A program made the translations under genes and the position numbers. A stretch of 64,000 nt of DNA from Streptomyces sp. NK15101. GTDB lineage: Bacteria; Actinomycetota; Actinomycetes; Streptomycetales; Streptomycetaceae. The notes under the pieces were generated by a model. That model made no database searches, had not been told where the DNA came from, and saw nothing but the letters and a program-made list of their open reading frames with translations. Of this stretch, positions 27,153 through 35,326 are shown in pieces. The DNA lies in NCBI RefSeq assembly GCF_020400725.1, contig NZ_JAINVG010000005.1, positions 120,925 to 184,924 of the forward strand, read 5' to 3'. Within the stretch, counting starts at the first letter, position 1. Each line of letters starts with the position of its first letter.

Positions 27153-28154
27153 CGCGGCCCGCACGATCCGCGCCGACTCCGGATTGTCGGCGCACTCCCA
27201 CACTCCGTGCGGGCAGTAGTCGGTGACGGTCTGGTACACGGGCCGGTGCGCCGCGAACCAGTCCAGCATCCCCCGCACGTACGCCGGGTTGTCCCCGTTC
27301 CTGAAGAGTCCCCACTCCGGGTACGAGACGGGCTTGCCGTGGGCCGCCGCGAAGCGCACGTGGTGCGCGAGCCCGTACTCCTCGTCCACCTGCTCCTCGA
27401 AGGAGAGCCCGGCCGGCTGGTCGTAGGCGTCCATCCCGATGATGTCGACGACGTCGTCGCCCGGGTAGCAGTGCGGCCAGGGGATCGCGTCGAGCCCCCG
27501 GCTCGGCGTGAAGTCGAAGCGGAACCGCTGCCCCGGCACCCCCCGCAGCACCCCCACCACCCGCCGCCAGTAAGCCTTCCAGGCCGTCGGGTCCGGTCCG
27601 CAGCGATGGCCGTACGTGGTGCCGTTCATCTCCCAGCCGAGCACCAGGACCGCGTCGCCGAGCCCGTGCTCCACGAGCCGCTCCCCCAGGGTCCGGAAGT
27701 GCCCGTCGTACGCCCCGTCCACGCCCCGCCGCAGGCCGGCCCGCACCTCGGCGTCCGGCAGCCCTGCCTCGTTGCGGTCGAGCATCGGCACGTTCAGCAC
27801 GAAGAGGCGCCCCGGCCGCTCGGCCTTCCAGCGCGCCCAGGGCCCGAAGAGCGCCGGATGCCCCTCGATGTTGGACCAGCGGTCGCCCGGCAGATAGGTG
27901 TGGCCGACGGTCAGGGAGTCGCCGCCGAGCCAGGCCTGCACCTGCGCGATCCGGCGCACCCCGGCCTCGTCGGAGCCGGTGAAGAACCCCGAGGGGACGC
28001 CCGGCAGCGGCTGTTGCCCGGGCACGGTCCCCGTCCCGGCGTGCCGGCCGCCCGGCAGGAGCCGGTCGGGCAGCAGCAGGAGTACGACAACGGCCGCGAG
28101 CAGCACGGTCAGTGCGGCCCGCGGCCAGGTGAACCAGGCGGGAGGACGGTTCAC
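27135..28154 (-). CDS. Membrane-anchored GH26-type glycosyl hydrolase
   Basis: The 339-residue protein starts at GTG 28154 with an uncleaved-looking N-terminal helix (about 12-30) and a short linker. The catalytic part resembles GH26 beta-mannanase-type TIM barrels. GWEMNGTTYGHRC holds the probable acid/base Glu and SYPEWGLFRNGDN the probable nucleophile Glu. It is a close paralogue of the secreted protein at 46007-47335, sharing long identical segments such as CYPGDDVVDIIGMD. It follows the VKOR gene by a single base in an operon and overlaps tetR tail-to-tail by 18 bp. Natural substrate unknown. Confidence 0.82.
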   Translation of the reverse strand: MNRPPAWFTWPRAALTVLLAAVVVLLLLPDRLLPGGRHAGTGTVPGQQPLPGVPSGFFTGSDEAGVRRIAQVQAWLGGDSLTVGHTYLPGDRWSNIEGHPALFGPWARWKAERPGRLFVLNVPMLDRNEAGLPDAEVRAGLRRGVDGAYDGHFRTLGERLVEHGLGDAVLVLGWEMNGTTYGHRCGPDPTAWKAYWRRVVGVLRGVPGQRFRFDFTPSRGLDAIPWPHCYPGDDVVDIIGMDAYDQPAGLSFEEQVDEEYGLAHHVRFAAAHGKPVSYPEWGLFRNGDNPAYVRGMLDWFAAHRPVYQTVTDYCPHGVWECADNPESARIVRAALGDRS

Positions 28155-28155
28155 G

Positions 28156-28803
28156 TCAGCTCGTCCAGAAGTCCCACCAGCGGGTCAGGATCAGCATCCC
28201 GATGATCCCGGTGTGCAGGACGGGCAGGGCGAAGGCGAACTCGCCGAGGAAGGCCCGCAGCCCCGCCGGGGCGGGCAGCAGACGCTCCCGGACGTTGTGC
28301 GCGGTGACGTACCAGAACATGGTGATGGTGGCGACCCAGGCCAGACAGCACCACAGGCAGAGCGAGTTGATCTCGTACAGCGACTGGTACATCAGCCAGG
28401 TGCAGAAGCCGACCCCGAAGAGCATCCCGGCGTTGAGGCCGAGCCAGAACCAGCCCCGGTAGCGGGCCCCGGCGAGCAGCCCGGCACCGACGGCGGCGAC
28501 GACGGCGTACGTGACGAGCCCGAGCATCGGGTTCGGGAAGCCGAACACCGCCGCCTGCTCGCTCTTCATGATGTTGCCGCAGGACACGACCGGGTTCAGG
28601 CTGCACCCGGGCTGGAAGCCGGGGTCCTCCAGGAGCAGGAACTTGTCGATCGTGATCACCCAGCCGGCGAGCACGCCCGCGGCCCCGGTGACCAGCAGCA
28701 GCCAGGCCAGGGCCCGGCCCGCGCCGATCGCGCCGCCGGCCTCCCGCGCGGTCTCGTCCCGCCGCTGGCCCGGCGCCCCGCCCCGTACGTCCACCGTCGC
28801 CAT
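28156..28803 (-). CDS. Vitamin K epoxide reductase family protein
   Basis: The 215-residue membrane protein has about five helices and is a bacterial VKOR homologue. Such proteins reoxidise extracellular thiol oxidases using quinone. The conserved loop Cys pair is in SLNPVVSCGNIMKSEQ, preceded by PGCS. The active-site CxxC is in LCLWCCLAW (CLWC). A disordered N-terminus of about 30 residues precedes helix 1. It lies between a small unknown gene (17-bp gap) and the GH26 gene (1-bp gap) in one operon. It may support disulfide formation in exported proteins such as chaplins and the nearby secreted enzymes. Confidence 0.88.
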   Translation of the reverse strand: MATVDVRGGAPGQRRDETAREAGGAIGAGRALAWLLLVTGAAGVLAGWVITIDKFLLLEDPGFQPGCSLNPVVSCGNIMKSEQAAVFGFPNPMLGLVTYAVVAAVGAGLLAGARYRGWFWLGLNAGMLFGVGFCTWLMYQSLYEINSLCLWCCLAWVATITMFWYVTAHNVRERLLPAPAGLRAFLGEFAFALPVLHTGIIGMLILTRWWDFWTS

Positions 28804-28820
28804 GACGCGGCTCCTTCCGC

Positions 28821-29324
28821 TCAGCCCTGGATGCGGCGGACCGGCAGCAGGACGTGGGCGCAGTCGGCGAGCATCTCCTCGTCCGAGACGAAGGCCCGCA
28901 GCCGCGCCTCGTCGACGGGCTGTCCGGGCACGCCCTCGGACCAGGGCCGTACGGAGCAGAGGAAGTAGACCTTGCCCTGGGCGCGGGCGGCCTGCTCCCA
29001 CTCCTCCGGCACCGGGCACTGGACCTTCAGGAAGGGCAGGGTGAGCACGGCGGAACCGCCCTCGACGAGCAGCGTGGCGTTGATCCCGGCGTCCTTCTCC
29101 AGATCGAAGAGCCGGTCGCCGACCGAGAGGTTCATCGATTCCAGGGCCGCGCGCATCGCCTGCTGACCGGCCTCCGGGCCGTCCCGGCCGTCACCGAGCG
29201 AATACGCCATCAGGAACGGCGTTCCCGCCGAGTCGGCGGAAGGCTCGCTGGCCCACGGAATCACCGTGAGAGTTCCCAGCGGAGAGGCGCTGCGCGCCGA
29301 GGAAACGACGTGGGAAGTGGTCAT
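28821..29324 (-). CDS. Conserved actinobacterial protein, DUF5949-like
   Basis: The 167-residue soluble protein resembles the Streptomyces family I remember as DUF5949. It has no signal peptide, helix pair or catalytic motif that I recognise. Features are SLGDGRDGPEAGQQAMR in the first third, a central hydrophobic strand (SAVLTLPFLKVQCPVPEEW) and a C-terminal Cys in MLADCAHVLLPVRR. It is the first gene of the operon with VKOR and GH26, divergent from melC1. Confidence 0.6.
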   Translation of the reverse strand: MTTSHVVSSARSASPLGTLTVIPWASEPSADSAGTPFLMAYSLGDGRDGPEAGQQAMRAALESMNLSVGDRLFDLEKDAGINATLLVEGGSAVLTLPFLKVQCPVPEEWEQAARAQGKVYFLCSVRPWSEGVPGQPVDEARLRAFVSDEEMLADCAHVLLPVRRIQG

Positions 29325-29474
29325 GAAACCGGATGCTAATGCTCCAACCGCCCTTTCCCCCCGCCGTTTTCACCCGAACGGCCGACATTCACACCGCTGG
29401 CATTTCCGCCGCAACGAACCCGGGTTTTCATCGTTGTGCCCTGAGGGCATAAGCCGACCACCAGGAGATCACTG

Positions 29475-29873
29475 ATGATCGTCCCGCGCCGCGTCGCACT
29501 GCGGTCCCTGTTCGCCCTTGCCGTCACCGCCTTCACGGGCGGTGCGCTCGGCCGCATCGCGACCCGACCGGAACCGGGGGGAACGCGCGATCCGCACGCC
29601 TTCGACGAGATGTACCGGGGCCGTCACATCCTGGGCTTCTCCGGCCCCGGGGGCGAGCCGACGGTCCTCGTCGACGGCCGGCCGCTGCATCTGATGCGCT
29701 GCGCCGACGGCGGCTACGTCACCCCGATCGACCACTACGAGTCCTGCCCGACGCCCCTGGCGGCCACCCGCGCGGCCGTGGACGAACTGGGCACCGCCCG
29801 GCTCTCCCCCCTCGCGGGCGCCCACGGCGTCACCGACCCGACGGGAGGGAGCCCGCGTGGTGTACACGCGTAA
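29475..29873 (+). CDS. melC1: Tyrosinase cofactor / copper chaperone MelC1
   Basis: The 132-residue MelC1-type protein delivers copper to apotyrosinase and carries the Tat signal that exports the complex. The twin-arginine region (VPRRVALRSLF) precedes a short hydrophobic stretch. The mature part has the family pattern FDEMYRGRHILG, then VDGRPLHLMRCADGGYVTPIDHYE with the His and Cys residues thought to carry copper. It starts after CAGGAGAT and overlaps melC2 by 17 bp, so the pair is coupled. It is slightly shorter at the C-terminus than some homologues. Confidence 0.94.
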   Translation: MIVPRRVALRSLFALAVTAFTGGALGRIATRPEPGGTRDPHAFDEMYRGRHILGFSGPGGEPTVLVDGRPLHLMRCADGGYVTPIDHYESCPTPLAATRAAVDELGTARLSPLAGAHGVTDPTGGSPRGVHA

Positions 29874-30723
29874 GAACCAGCGCGATCTGACCGGCGCCGA
29901 GCGCCGCAAGTTCGTCGCCGCCGTCCTGGAGCTCAAGCGCACCGGTGCGTACGACCGCTTCGTCCGCACCCACATCGACCACTACACGGCGGACGGGGGC
30001 GGCCGGCTCCGGATCGCCCACATGACGCCGAGTTTCCTGCCCTGGCACCGCAAGTTCCTGCTGGAGTTCGAGACGGCCCTGCGCCGGATCGACCCGACGG
30101 TCTCCGTACCGTACTGGGACTGGACCCGGGACAACTCCCCCGCCTCCTCGATCTGGCGCGAGGACTTCATGGGCGGCAACGGACGCCGGGCCGACCTCCA
30201 GGTGATGACGGGCCCCTTCGCGCACTCCGCCGGGCGGTGGCCGATCACCCAGTCGATGACCGACATCCGTTACCTGACCAGGGACTTCGGACGCCCCCGC
30301 GACCCGATCACGCTGCCCACCGCCGCCCAGCTCGACGAGGTCATGCGCGAGCGGGTGTACGACGCCGCGCCCTGGAACTCGACGAGCGCCACCGGCTTCC
30401 GCAACGCCCTGGAGGGCTGGGCGCCCGGCCGGGGCAACGAACGGTTCCGGATCCACAACCGGGTGCACCGCTGGGTGGGCGGCCTGATGCTCGGCGGCGG
30501 CTCCGTGAACGACCCGGTCTTCTGGCTGCACCACTCCTTCGTCGACCTGATCTGGTCGCGCTGGCAGCAGCGGAACCCCGGCGCCGCCTACCTGCCGGCG
30601 GAGCCGCCGCCCCTGGGCGACGCGCAGCACCGCAAGGTCGCCGCCCGGCACGAGCCGATGGCGCCCTGGGGCGTGACCCCGGCGTCGATGTTCGACCACA
30701 GTCGGATCTACCGGTACGCCTGA
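29857..30723 (+). CDS. melC2: Tyrosinase MelC2
   Basis: The 288-residue type-3 copper oxidase hydroxylates tyrosine to DOPA and oxidises it to dopaquinone, the start of melanin synthesis. All six copper ligands are visible. CuA has the His of THIDHY, the one in IAHMTPSFLPWHRKFL and the following WHR His. CuB has HNRVHRW and FWLHHSFVDLIW. It has no signal peptide, consistent with export by the MelC1 Tat signal. The GTG start at 29857 overlaps melC1. A 22-bp perfect hairpin ends the operon. Confidence 0.96.
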   Translation: MVYTRKNQRDLTGAERRKFVAAVLELKRTGAYDRFVRTHIDHYTADGGGRLRIAHMTPSFLPWHRKFLLEFETALRRIDPTVSVPYWDWTRDNSPASSIWREDFMGGNGRRADLQVMTGPFAHSAGRWPITQSMTDIRYLTRDFGRPRDPITLPTAAQLDEVMRERVYDAAPWNSTSATGFRNALEGWAPGRGNERFRIHNRVHRWVGGLMLGGGSVNDPVFWLHHSFVDLIWSRWQQRNPGAAYLPAEPPPLGDAQHRKVAARHEPMAPWGVTPASMFDHSRIYRYA

Positions 30724-30728
30724 GCCCG

Positions 30729-30775
30729 CACACGGATGTCCCCCCGGCCGCGGCGGCCGGGGGGACATCCGTGTG
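30729..30775. terminator. Perfect 22-bp hairpin after melC2
   Basis: Arms 30729-30750 and 30754-30775 pair perfectly with a 3-nt CGG loop. It lies between melC2 and the convergent chaplin gene and can stop both transcripts. Confidence 0.9.
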
Positions 30776-30785
30776 AAGCGGGGGA

Positions 30786-31064
30786 TCAGCCGCCGTAGCC
30801 GCCGTCACCGTGGCCGCCGTTGCCGTCGGCGTTGATGCAGGTGTTGCCGAACGCCGGGTTCAGCAGACCGATGACGTTGACGGTGTTGCCGCAGAGGTTG
30901 ATCGGCACGTGGACCGGGACCTGGACGGCGTTGCCGGAGGCGACACCGGGCGAGTGGGCGGCGACGGCCCCGGCGCCGGCGTCGGCGACGGCCAGGCCGG
31001 CTCCGCTGAGGGCAACGGCACCCGTGCCGGCGAGAACGGCGGCAGCCTTCGCGATGCGAGACAT
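30786..31064 (-). CDS. Short chaplin with Gly/His-rich tail
   Basis: The 92-residue secreted amyloid-forming surfactant coats aerial hyphae. It has a signal peptide (1-28) and one chaplin domain with two Cys 17 residues apart (NLCGNTVNVIGLLNPAFGNT then C). Unlike the other two short chaplins here it continues beyond the domain with a Gly/His/Asp tail (NGGHGDGGYGG). A good AAGGAG precedes ATG 31064. Its place next to melC2 is the one I remember for S. coelicolor chpG. Orthology was not tested. Confidence 0.93.
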   Translation of the reverse strand: MSRIAKAAAVLAGTGAVALSGAGLAVADAGAGAVAAHSPGVASGNAVQVPVHVPINLCGNTVNVIGLLNPAFGNTCINADGNGGHGDGGYGG

Positions 31065-31362
31065 CAAGAACTCCTTGGGCTGGAAAGCGACCGCAGGAAT
31101 CACGGCCGTCACTTCCGTCCAACGCCGATCACCGCCACGGGTCACGGCCATTGGTCCGAAAGGGAAGAAGGAAGATCGAAAAATGGCCCGCGACCCGAAT
31201 GCCGTCCGCCGTCGGATACGACGGGACGCCTTCGGCCCGCGGGCCGTGGCCATGCGACAAGCCTTCTCTTGCAACGACCGACGGCCCTTGGAGTGGCGGG
31301 GAAGAATCGTGTCTTCACTCGCCCGGTCACCGATCGTACGAATGAACGGGGACGCGGATGCC

Positions 31363-31875
31363 TCAGCCCGCGTCCGGCGCCAGTCCCAGCTGGGGGTCGA
31401 GGGCGCCGCTGAGCACCGGGGTGAGGAGCCCGACCTGAGGTTCCGTCAGCTTCGGCAGTCCGGAGAGCCCGTTGCCGCGCGGGGCCTCCACCGGGTTGCC
31501 GACGACGGCGCCCGGGGTGGACGCCTTCATCTCCGAGTGCGGGCTGCTGAGCAGGGCGCGACCGGGCTCGCTGCCCTTGAGGAGCTCGGGAAGCGGCGCG
31601 TCGACGACGGTCTCCGGCAGGGTACCGGCCAGCGGAACGCTGGGCAGGGCGACGTCCGGGAGCGCGCCGACGCCCTTCTGGAAACCGGTGGGCGCACCGG
31701 GCATCGGGACGGGAACGCCGGTCGCCACGGTCGGCGCGTCCATCGGCAGGACCGGCTCCAGGCCCTGGAGCGGGACGAACACCGGAGCCTCGACGGCGGC
31801 GGCGGGAGAGGCCAGGGCGGCGGAGGCGAGTGCGGTCATGAGGAGTCCCATGCCCGCGTGAGAACGCAGAGTCAT
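31363..31875 (-). CDS. Secreted Pro/Leu-rich protein, unknown
   Basis: The 170-residue protein has a signal peptide (LLMTALASAALASPAAA) and a mature region rich in Pro, Leu, Val and Gly, without Cys or a known domain. Short PLPELLKG and VALPSVPLAG stretches suggest an extended or beta-rich surface protein. It is flanked by chaplin and LPGTG-protein genes on the same strand, which hints at a role in the aerial hyphal surface. The roughly 300-bp gap between it and the chaplin holds no gene that I can see. Confidence 0.6.
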   Translation of the reverse strand: MTLRSHAGMGLLMTALASAALASPAAAVEAPVFVPLQGLEPVLPMDAPTVATGVPVPMPGAPTGFQKGVGALPDVALPSVPLAGTLPETVVDAPLPELLKGSEPGRALLSSPHSEMKASTPGAVVGNPVEAPRGNGLSGLPKLTEPQVGLLTPVLSGALDPQLGLAPDAG

Positions 31876-31936
31876 GTGAGGAGAACGAGCCCCTTGGCCG
31901 AAACGTCGCGGGACTAACCCGTGTGCAGCAACGCGG

Positions 31937-31966
31937 AGGGCCCTCACCGGTGAAGGCGAGGGCCCT
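31937..31966. terminator. Hairpin after the PTGH protein gene
   Basis: A 9-bp AGGGCCCTC stem (31937-31945 with 31958-31966) lies 27 bp past the stop of the minus-strand LPGTG gene. Confidence 0.65.
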
Positions 31967-31992
31967 GGTTGACGCGGTGCCGGGGTACGGGG

Positions 31993-33057
31993 TCAGTGCC
32001 GGCGGGCGAGCCGTCCGCCGCGGAGGTAGACGACGCCACCGCCGATGATCAGTGCGGCACTGATCGCGGTCGCACCCATGAGCGCGGGGTCCATACCGGT
32101 GCCGGGCAGCTCCCCACACCCGTGGTGCGGCCCTTCTCCGGGCGCGGGCTGCTCACATGTGGGGTGGCCGGTGGGGTGGCCGGTCGGGTGGCCCGTGGGG
32201 TGACCCGTCGGGTGGCCCGTGGGATGACCGGTCGGATGACCCGTCGGGTGGCCCGTGGGATGACCGGTCGGGTGACCCGTCGGGTGGCCCGTGGGGTGAC
32301 CGGTCGGATGACCCGTCGGGTGGCCGGTCGGGTGGCCGGTCGGGTGACCCGTGGGATGACCAGTCGGGTGGCCCGTGGGATGACCGGTCGGGTGACCCGT
32401 GGGGTGACCGGTCGGGTGACCCGTGGGATGACCGGTCGGGTGACCCGTGGGGTGACCGGTCGGGTGACCCGTGGGATGACCAGTCGGGTGGCCCGTGGGA
32501 TGACCCGTCGGGTGGCCGGTCGGGTGACCCGTGGGGTGACCGGTCGGGTGACCCGTGGGATGACCAGTCGGGTGGCCCGTGGGATGACCCGTCGGGTGAC
32601 CGGTCGGGTGGCCCGTCGGGTGACCCGTGGGGTGACCGGTCGGATGGCCCGTCGGGTGGCCCGTCGGATGACCGGTCGGGTGACCCGTCGGATGACCCGT
32701 CGGGTGGCCCGTGGGATGACCGGTCGGGTGACCAGTGGGATGGCCCGTCGGGCCCGGCTCCTCGCCGTAGCCGCCGGGGCCTTCGCCGTACCCGCCCGGG
32801 TCCTCGCCGTAGCCGTCGGGTTCCTCCGCCTGGTCGCAGAGGTCTCCGACGGCTGCCGCGGCGATCCCGCCGAGTTCCATGGACTTGCCGCAGACATCCG
32901 CCGGCAGGGTGGCCCGGACATGGCCGGCCTTGCCGGAGCCGGGCCCGTCGCCCGTGTCGGAGTGGGAGTTCGCGGCCAGGGCGAAGCCCCCGCTCAGCGA
33001 CAGGATGCCGGTCGCTGCCGCCGCGGTGAGTACTTTCCTGCTGATGATGGACCGCAT
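31993..33057 (-). CDS. LPGTG-anchored protein: chaplin-like domain on a (PTGH)49 stalk
   Basis: The 354-residue protein has a signal peptide (1-29), then a domain that fits the chaplin pattern. VCGKSMELGGIAAAAVGDLC has two Cys 17 residues apart, with Pro at C-4 and Gly at +1, +8 and +15 as in the true chaplins here. A DGYGEDPGGYGE-type spacer leads to residues 103-300, which are 49 PTGH tetrapeptides plus PT without interruption. The C-terminus is a sortase signal: ELPGTG, a hydrophobic helix and a basic tail. This resembles long chaplins (ChpA-C), which are sortase anchored, but with a single divergent domain and a giant stalk. His-rich repeats could bind metal. ATG 33057 follows AGAGGAAG. 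Confidence 0.85.
   Translation of the reverse strand: MRSIISRKVLTAAAATGILSLSGGFALAANSHSDTGDGPGSGKAGHVRATLPADVCGKSMELGGIAAAAVGDLCDQAEEPDGYGEDPGGYGEGPGGYGEEPGPTGHPTGHPTGHPTGHPTGHPTGHPTGHPTGHPTGHPTGHPTGHPTGHPTGHPTGHPTGHPTGHPTGHPTGHPTGHPTGHPTGHPTGHPTGHPTGHPTGHPTGHPTGHPTGHPTGHPTGHPTGHPTGHPTGHPTGHPTGHPTGHPTGHPTGHPTGHPTGHPTGHPTGHPTGHPTGHPTGHPTGHPTGHPTGHPTGHPTCEQPAPGEGPHHGCGELPGTGMDPALMGATAISAALIIGGGVVYLRGGRLARRH
32158..32751. repeat. 12-bp tandem repeat encoding PTGH units
   Basis: The 594-bp tract consists of 12-bp units of the type GGGTGACCCGTC, varying mainly at third codon positions. It lies inside the LPGTG protein gene and stays perfectly in frame. Codon variation at Thr, Gly, His and Pro positions shows it is not a fresh homogeneous expansion throughout. 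Confidence 0.95.
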
Positions 33058-33290
33058 ACCGCTCTTCCTCTGGAGAAAGGGAGAGACCGGCGAGGATCCC
33101 CCCTCGCTCCGACCGGCCTGATCCGCACCGACGTTCACGTGGGATCGGCCAGAGGGTATGAGTCGGCGCCCGGCGCACAGCCGGGGCCACACGGCAGCTG
33201 ATCAGAAAATCATTCGATCAGCCGACCGTGAGGAACAGCGGCACCGAGTCCGCCGTAAATGCCCGTGGGGCAGGTGTCACTGAGGTGACG

Positions 33291-33566
33291 TCAGCCGCCC
33301 AGTCCGCCGGCGACCGGGAGGCCACCCAGCAGCGAGGCGCCCTTGGTGGCGCTGTTCAGCTGGTCCGCCGCCTTCGTGACGGTCTGGACCGGGGAGCCGT
33401 CCGTGGTGCTGCTCAGCATGTCGCTCTTGAGCCCGTTGGCGGCGATCGCTTCGAGGCCGCCGTTCAGGCTGGTGGGGGTCAGCGCCTCCGTGGCCATGGC
33501 GGGCGCGGCGGCACCCAGAGCCATCAGCGAACCGGCGACGACCGCGGCGACCTTGGTGGGCTTCAT
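33291..33566 (-). CDS. Small secreted protein, unknown
   Basis: The 91-residue precursor has a clear signal peptide (VAAVVAGSLMALGAAAPAMA) and a mature part of about 65 residues with no Cys. It is rich in Gly, Leu, Ser and Thr and ends GGLPVAGGLGG. The N-terminus looks like chaplin and rodlin leaders, but no chaplin domain follows. An AAGGA ribosome site precedes ATG 33566. The location among chaplin genes suggests a hyphal-surface role. Confidence 0.65.
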   Translation of the reverse strand: MKPTKVAAVVAGSLMALGAAAPAMATEALTPTSLNGGLEAIAANGLKSDMLSSTTDGSPVQTVTKAADQLNSATKGASLLGGLPVAGGLGG

Positions 33567-33743
33567 GGAGTGAATCCTTCCTCTGTGCTTTCAAGTCACT
33601 TTCTGCACAGGGCTCTTGGCCGAATCCTGTACATCGTTCTGCTTCTGTAACGAGGAGTGAGCGCGCCGGAAACTCCGGGAGGAAGGATTTCTCGGTACTG
33701 CACCCGATCGATGCGGACCGGTGCTATTTGCCGATCGCACACG

Positions 33744-33779
33744 CCCGTACCGGCCCGGTGGGGGCCGGGCCGGTACGGG
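33744..33779. terminator. Perfect 15-bp hairpin
   Basis: Arms 33744-33758 and 33765-33779 pair perfectly around a 6-nt loop, 11 bp past the stop of the minus-strand gene at 33791-34432. Confidence 0.85.
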
Positions 33780-33790
33780 GTGCGGGGGCG

Positions 33791-34432
33791 CTACCGGACG
33801 GGCAGCGGGGGCTTGACCGGCAGCTCGGGCACCGTGGCCGGCGGCTTGACGGGCAGCTCGGGCGCGGTGGCCGGGAGCGTGGGCGCGGTGGCGGCGTCCG
33901 GCGCGGGCAGCCCCCCGAGCACGGGGCCGAGGACCAGGTTGAGCAGCGAGGACAGCGTGGAGGTGACCTGCGGGACGACTCCGCCGACACCGGAGGTGAG
34001 CGTGGAGAGCAGGGCGGCGACCGCCTTCTCGACGCTCCCGAGGGTGTCGGACACGACGTCCACCGGGGCCGTCGGGAGCTCGGGGGCCGCGGGAGCGTCC
34101 GGGAGGAAAGCCGGGGCGGTGGCCTTCGCCTGGTCGACCGCCGTGGCGATCTCGGCCTTGAAGGCCTCGGCGTCGGCCGCGGACAGCCGGCCGGAGTCGG
34201 CCTCGAGCGCGGCCGTGACGAGTTCGGTCACGGGGGTCGCCACCGAGCCGAGCCCGCCGAGCGCTTCGGCCTGGGCCGGCAGGTCGGTGACGTCCGGGAG
34301 GGGCGCGTGCGCGACCCGGTCGGCCGTGGAGGACGGGTGGTGTTCGCCGGCGAAGGCGGGTCCCGCCGTGCCGAGGGTGAGGGCGGCGGATATCGCCAGG
34401 GCGGTGAGGTGGCGTGTGGCCAGGGGACGCAT
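33791..34432 (-). CDS. Secreted Ala/Pro-rich protein, unknown
   Basis: The 213-residue precursor has a signal peptide (LTALAISAALTLGTAGPAFA). The mature protein has a helical Ala-rich middle (LSAADAEAFKAEIATAVDQA), a hydrophobic Leu/Val/Gly stretch (TLTSGVGGVV and LLNLVLGPVLGGL) and a repeated PELPVKPP tail. No Cys and no known domain. Its layout resembles the other secreted proteins in this chaplin region. ATG 34432 follows AAGGAAAAGGAA. A strong terminator follows. Confidence 0.6.
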   Translation of the reverse strand: MRPLATRHLTALAISAALTLGTAGPAFAGEHHPSSTADRVAHAPLPDVTDLPAQAEALGGLGSVATPVTELVTAALEADSGRLSAADAEAFKAEIATAVDQAKATAPAFLPDAPAAPELPTAPVDVVSDTLGSVEKAVAALLSTLTSGVGGVVPQVTSTLSSLLNLVLGPVLGGLPAPDAATAPTLPATAPELPVKPPATVPELPVKPPLPVR

Positions 34433-34640
34433 ATGTGTTCCTTTTCCTTATGCGTCGGACAACTGCCCTCTCACGGTGCCTGCGGTTATAGCCCTCCGCA
34501 ACCGCTGAACTACGGAGCGCCACGTCCCCGTTCGGGTGAATCCGCCTCCGGGCCCTGCCCCCGGAGGGGCGTACGCCGTTGCACCGGACGGCGCACGAGG
34601 GTGCGTCCGAACGAGTACCGGACCAGTGGCGGCAAGGAAA

Positions 34641-34678
34641 AAGCCGGTGCGCCCACCCAGGAGGGGGCGCACCGGCTT
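34641..34678. terminator. Perfect 14-bp hairpin after chaplin
   Basis: Arms 34641-34654 and 34665-34678 (AAGCCGGTGCGCCC and its complement) lie downstream of the minus-strand chaplin stop. Confidence 0.8.
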
Positions 34679-34704
34679 CGGAAGGACCGATCAGGCGTGC
34701 GAGA

Positions 34705-34944
34705 TCAGGCGTTGATGCAGGTGTTGCCGAAGGTCGGGTTCAGCGCACCGATGACGCTGACGGTGTTGCCGCAGAGGTTGATCGGCACGTGGACCGGGAC
34801 CTGGACGACGTTGCCGGAGATGACACCGGGGGACTTCACGGCCGCGGCCTCGGCGCCGGCGTCGGCGGCGGCGACACCGGCGGCACCGGCGACGGTGGCG
34901 GCGGCACCCACGGTCAGGACAACGACCTTGGCGATACGGGACAT
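34705..34944 (-). CDS. Short chaplin
   Basis: The 79-residue precursor has a signal peptide (1-27) and a single chaplin domain ending the protein. KSPGVISGNVVQVPVHVPIN leads into the Cys pair, 17 residues apart (CGNTVSVIGALNPTFGNTC). Mature short chaplins self-assemble into amyloid-like fibrils at the air interface, organised by rodlins. ATG 34944 follows GGAGAGG-type sequence. By order it would match S. coelicolor chpF, an assignment from memory. Confidence 0.94.
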   Translation of the reverse strand: MSRIAKVVVLTVGAAATVAGAAGVAAADAGAEAAAVKSPGVISGNVVQVPVHVPINLCGNTVSVIGALNPTFGNTCINA

Positions 34945-35326
34945 GGAGAGGCGCTCCTCGATCGAATTCATCCAACTCGGACTGCGCGGACTGTTCGGCC
35001 CGGCTCCCTCAACAACGCCCCGGCTTTTCATCGGTTGCTCTCCCGAACGGGTGACGTTCAACCGATCTTTGGGCCATAGGAGGGCCATTGGGGGGACTGG
35101 GCGTGGAATGGCGCAACACGCACAACGAGGAACCGGGCTCCGGGATACGGGAGTTAGCGTTTCCGGGCATCTAATGCTTACTATCGCCCCGCATCGGGGT
35201 TATAACGTTCCCGAACGTTGCTTCCGGGCCCCCCGCGCGTTCACCCATTTCGTGCGGACGACACCTTCCTCTCTCCCGGCCTACTCGGGTCTTCCCTCCC
35301 TTCTCTCATCAAAGCGGAGAACCTGT
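34945..35326. other. 382-bp gene-free region between chaplin and polysaccharide operon
   Basis: This divergent spacer must hold the chaplin promoter (minus) and the promoter of the polysaccharide operon (plus). The left part has CGGTTGA on the minus strand about 110 bp before the chaplin ATG, a possible minus-10 element. The right part is AT-richer (GGTTATAACGTTCCCGAACGTT, about 35200-35220) and includes AACGTTCCCGAACGTT, a 16-bp near-palindrome. I see no gene. Confidence 0.5.

Noticed and set aside
32158..32751. CRISPR-like tandem repeat
   Set aside because: The units are only 12 bp with no spacers, keep one open frame and encode PTGH repeats. This is a coding minisatellite.
31969..33201. 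Long plus-strand ORF over the PTGH gene
   Set aside because: It is the antisense of a 12-bp repeat, which gives stop-free Arg/Thr-rich frames. It has no ribosome site and no signal peptide, unlike the minus-strand gene.
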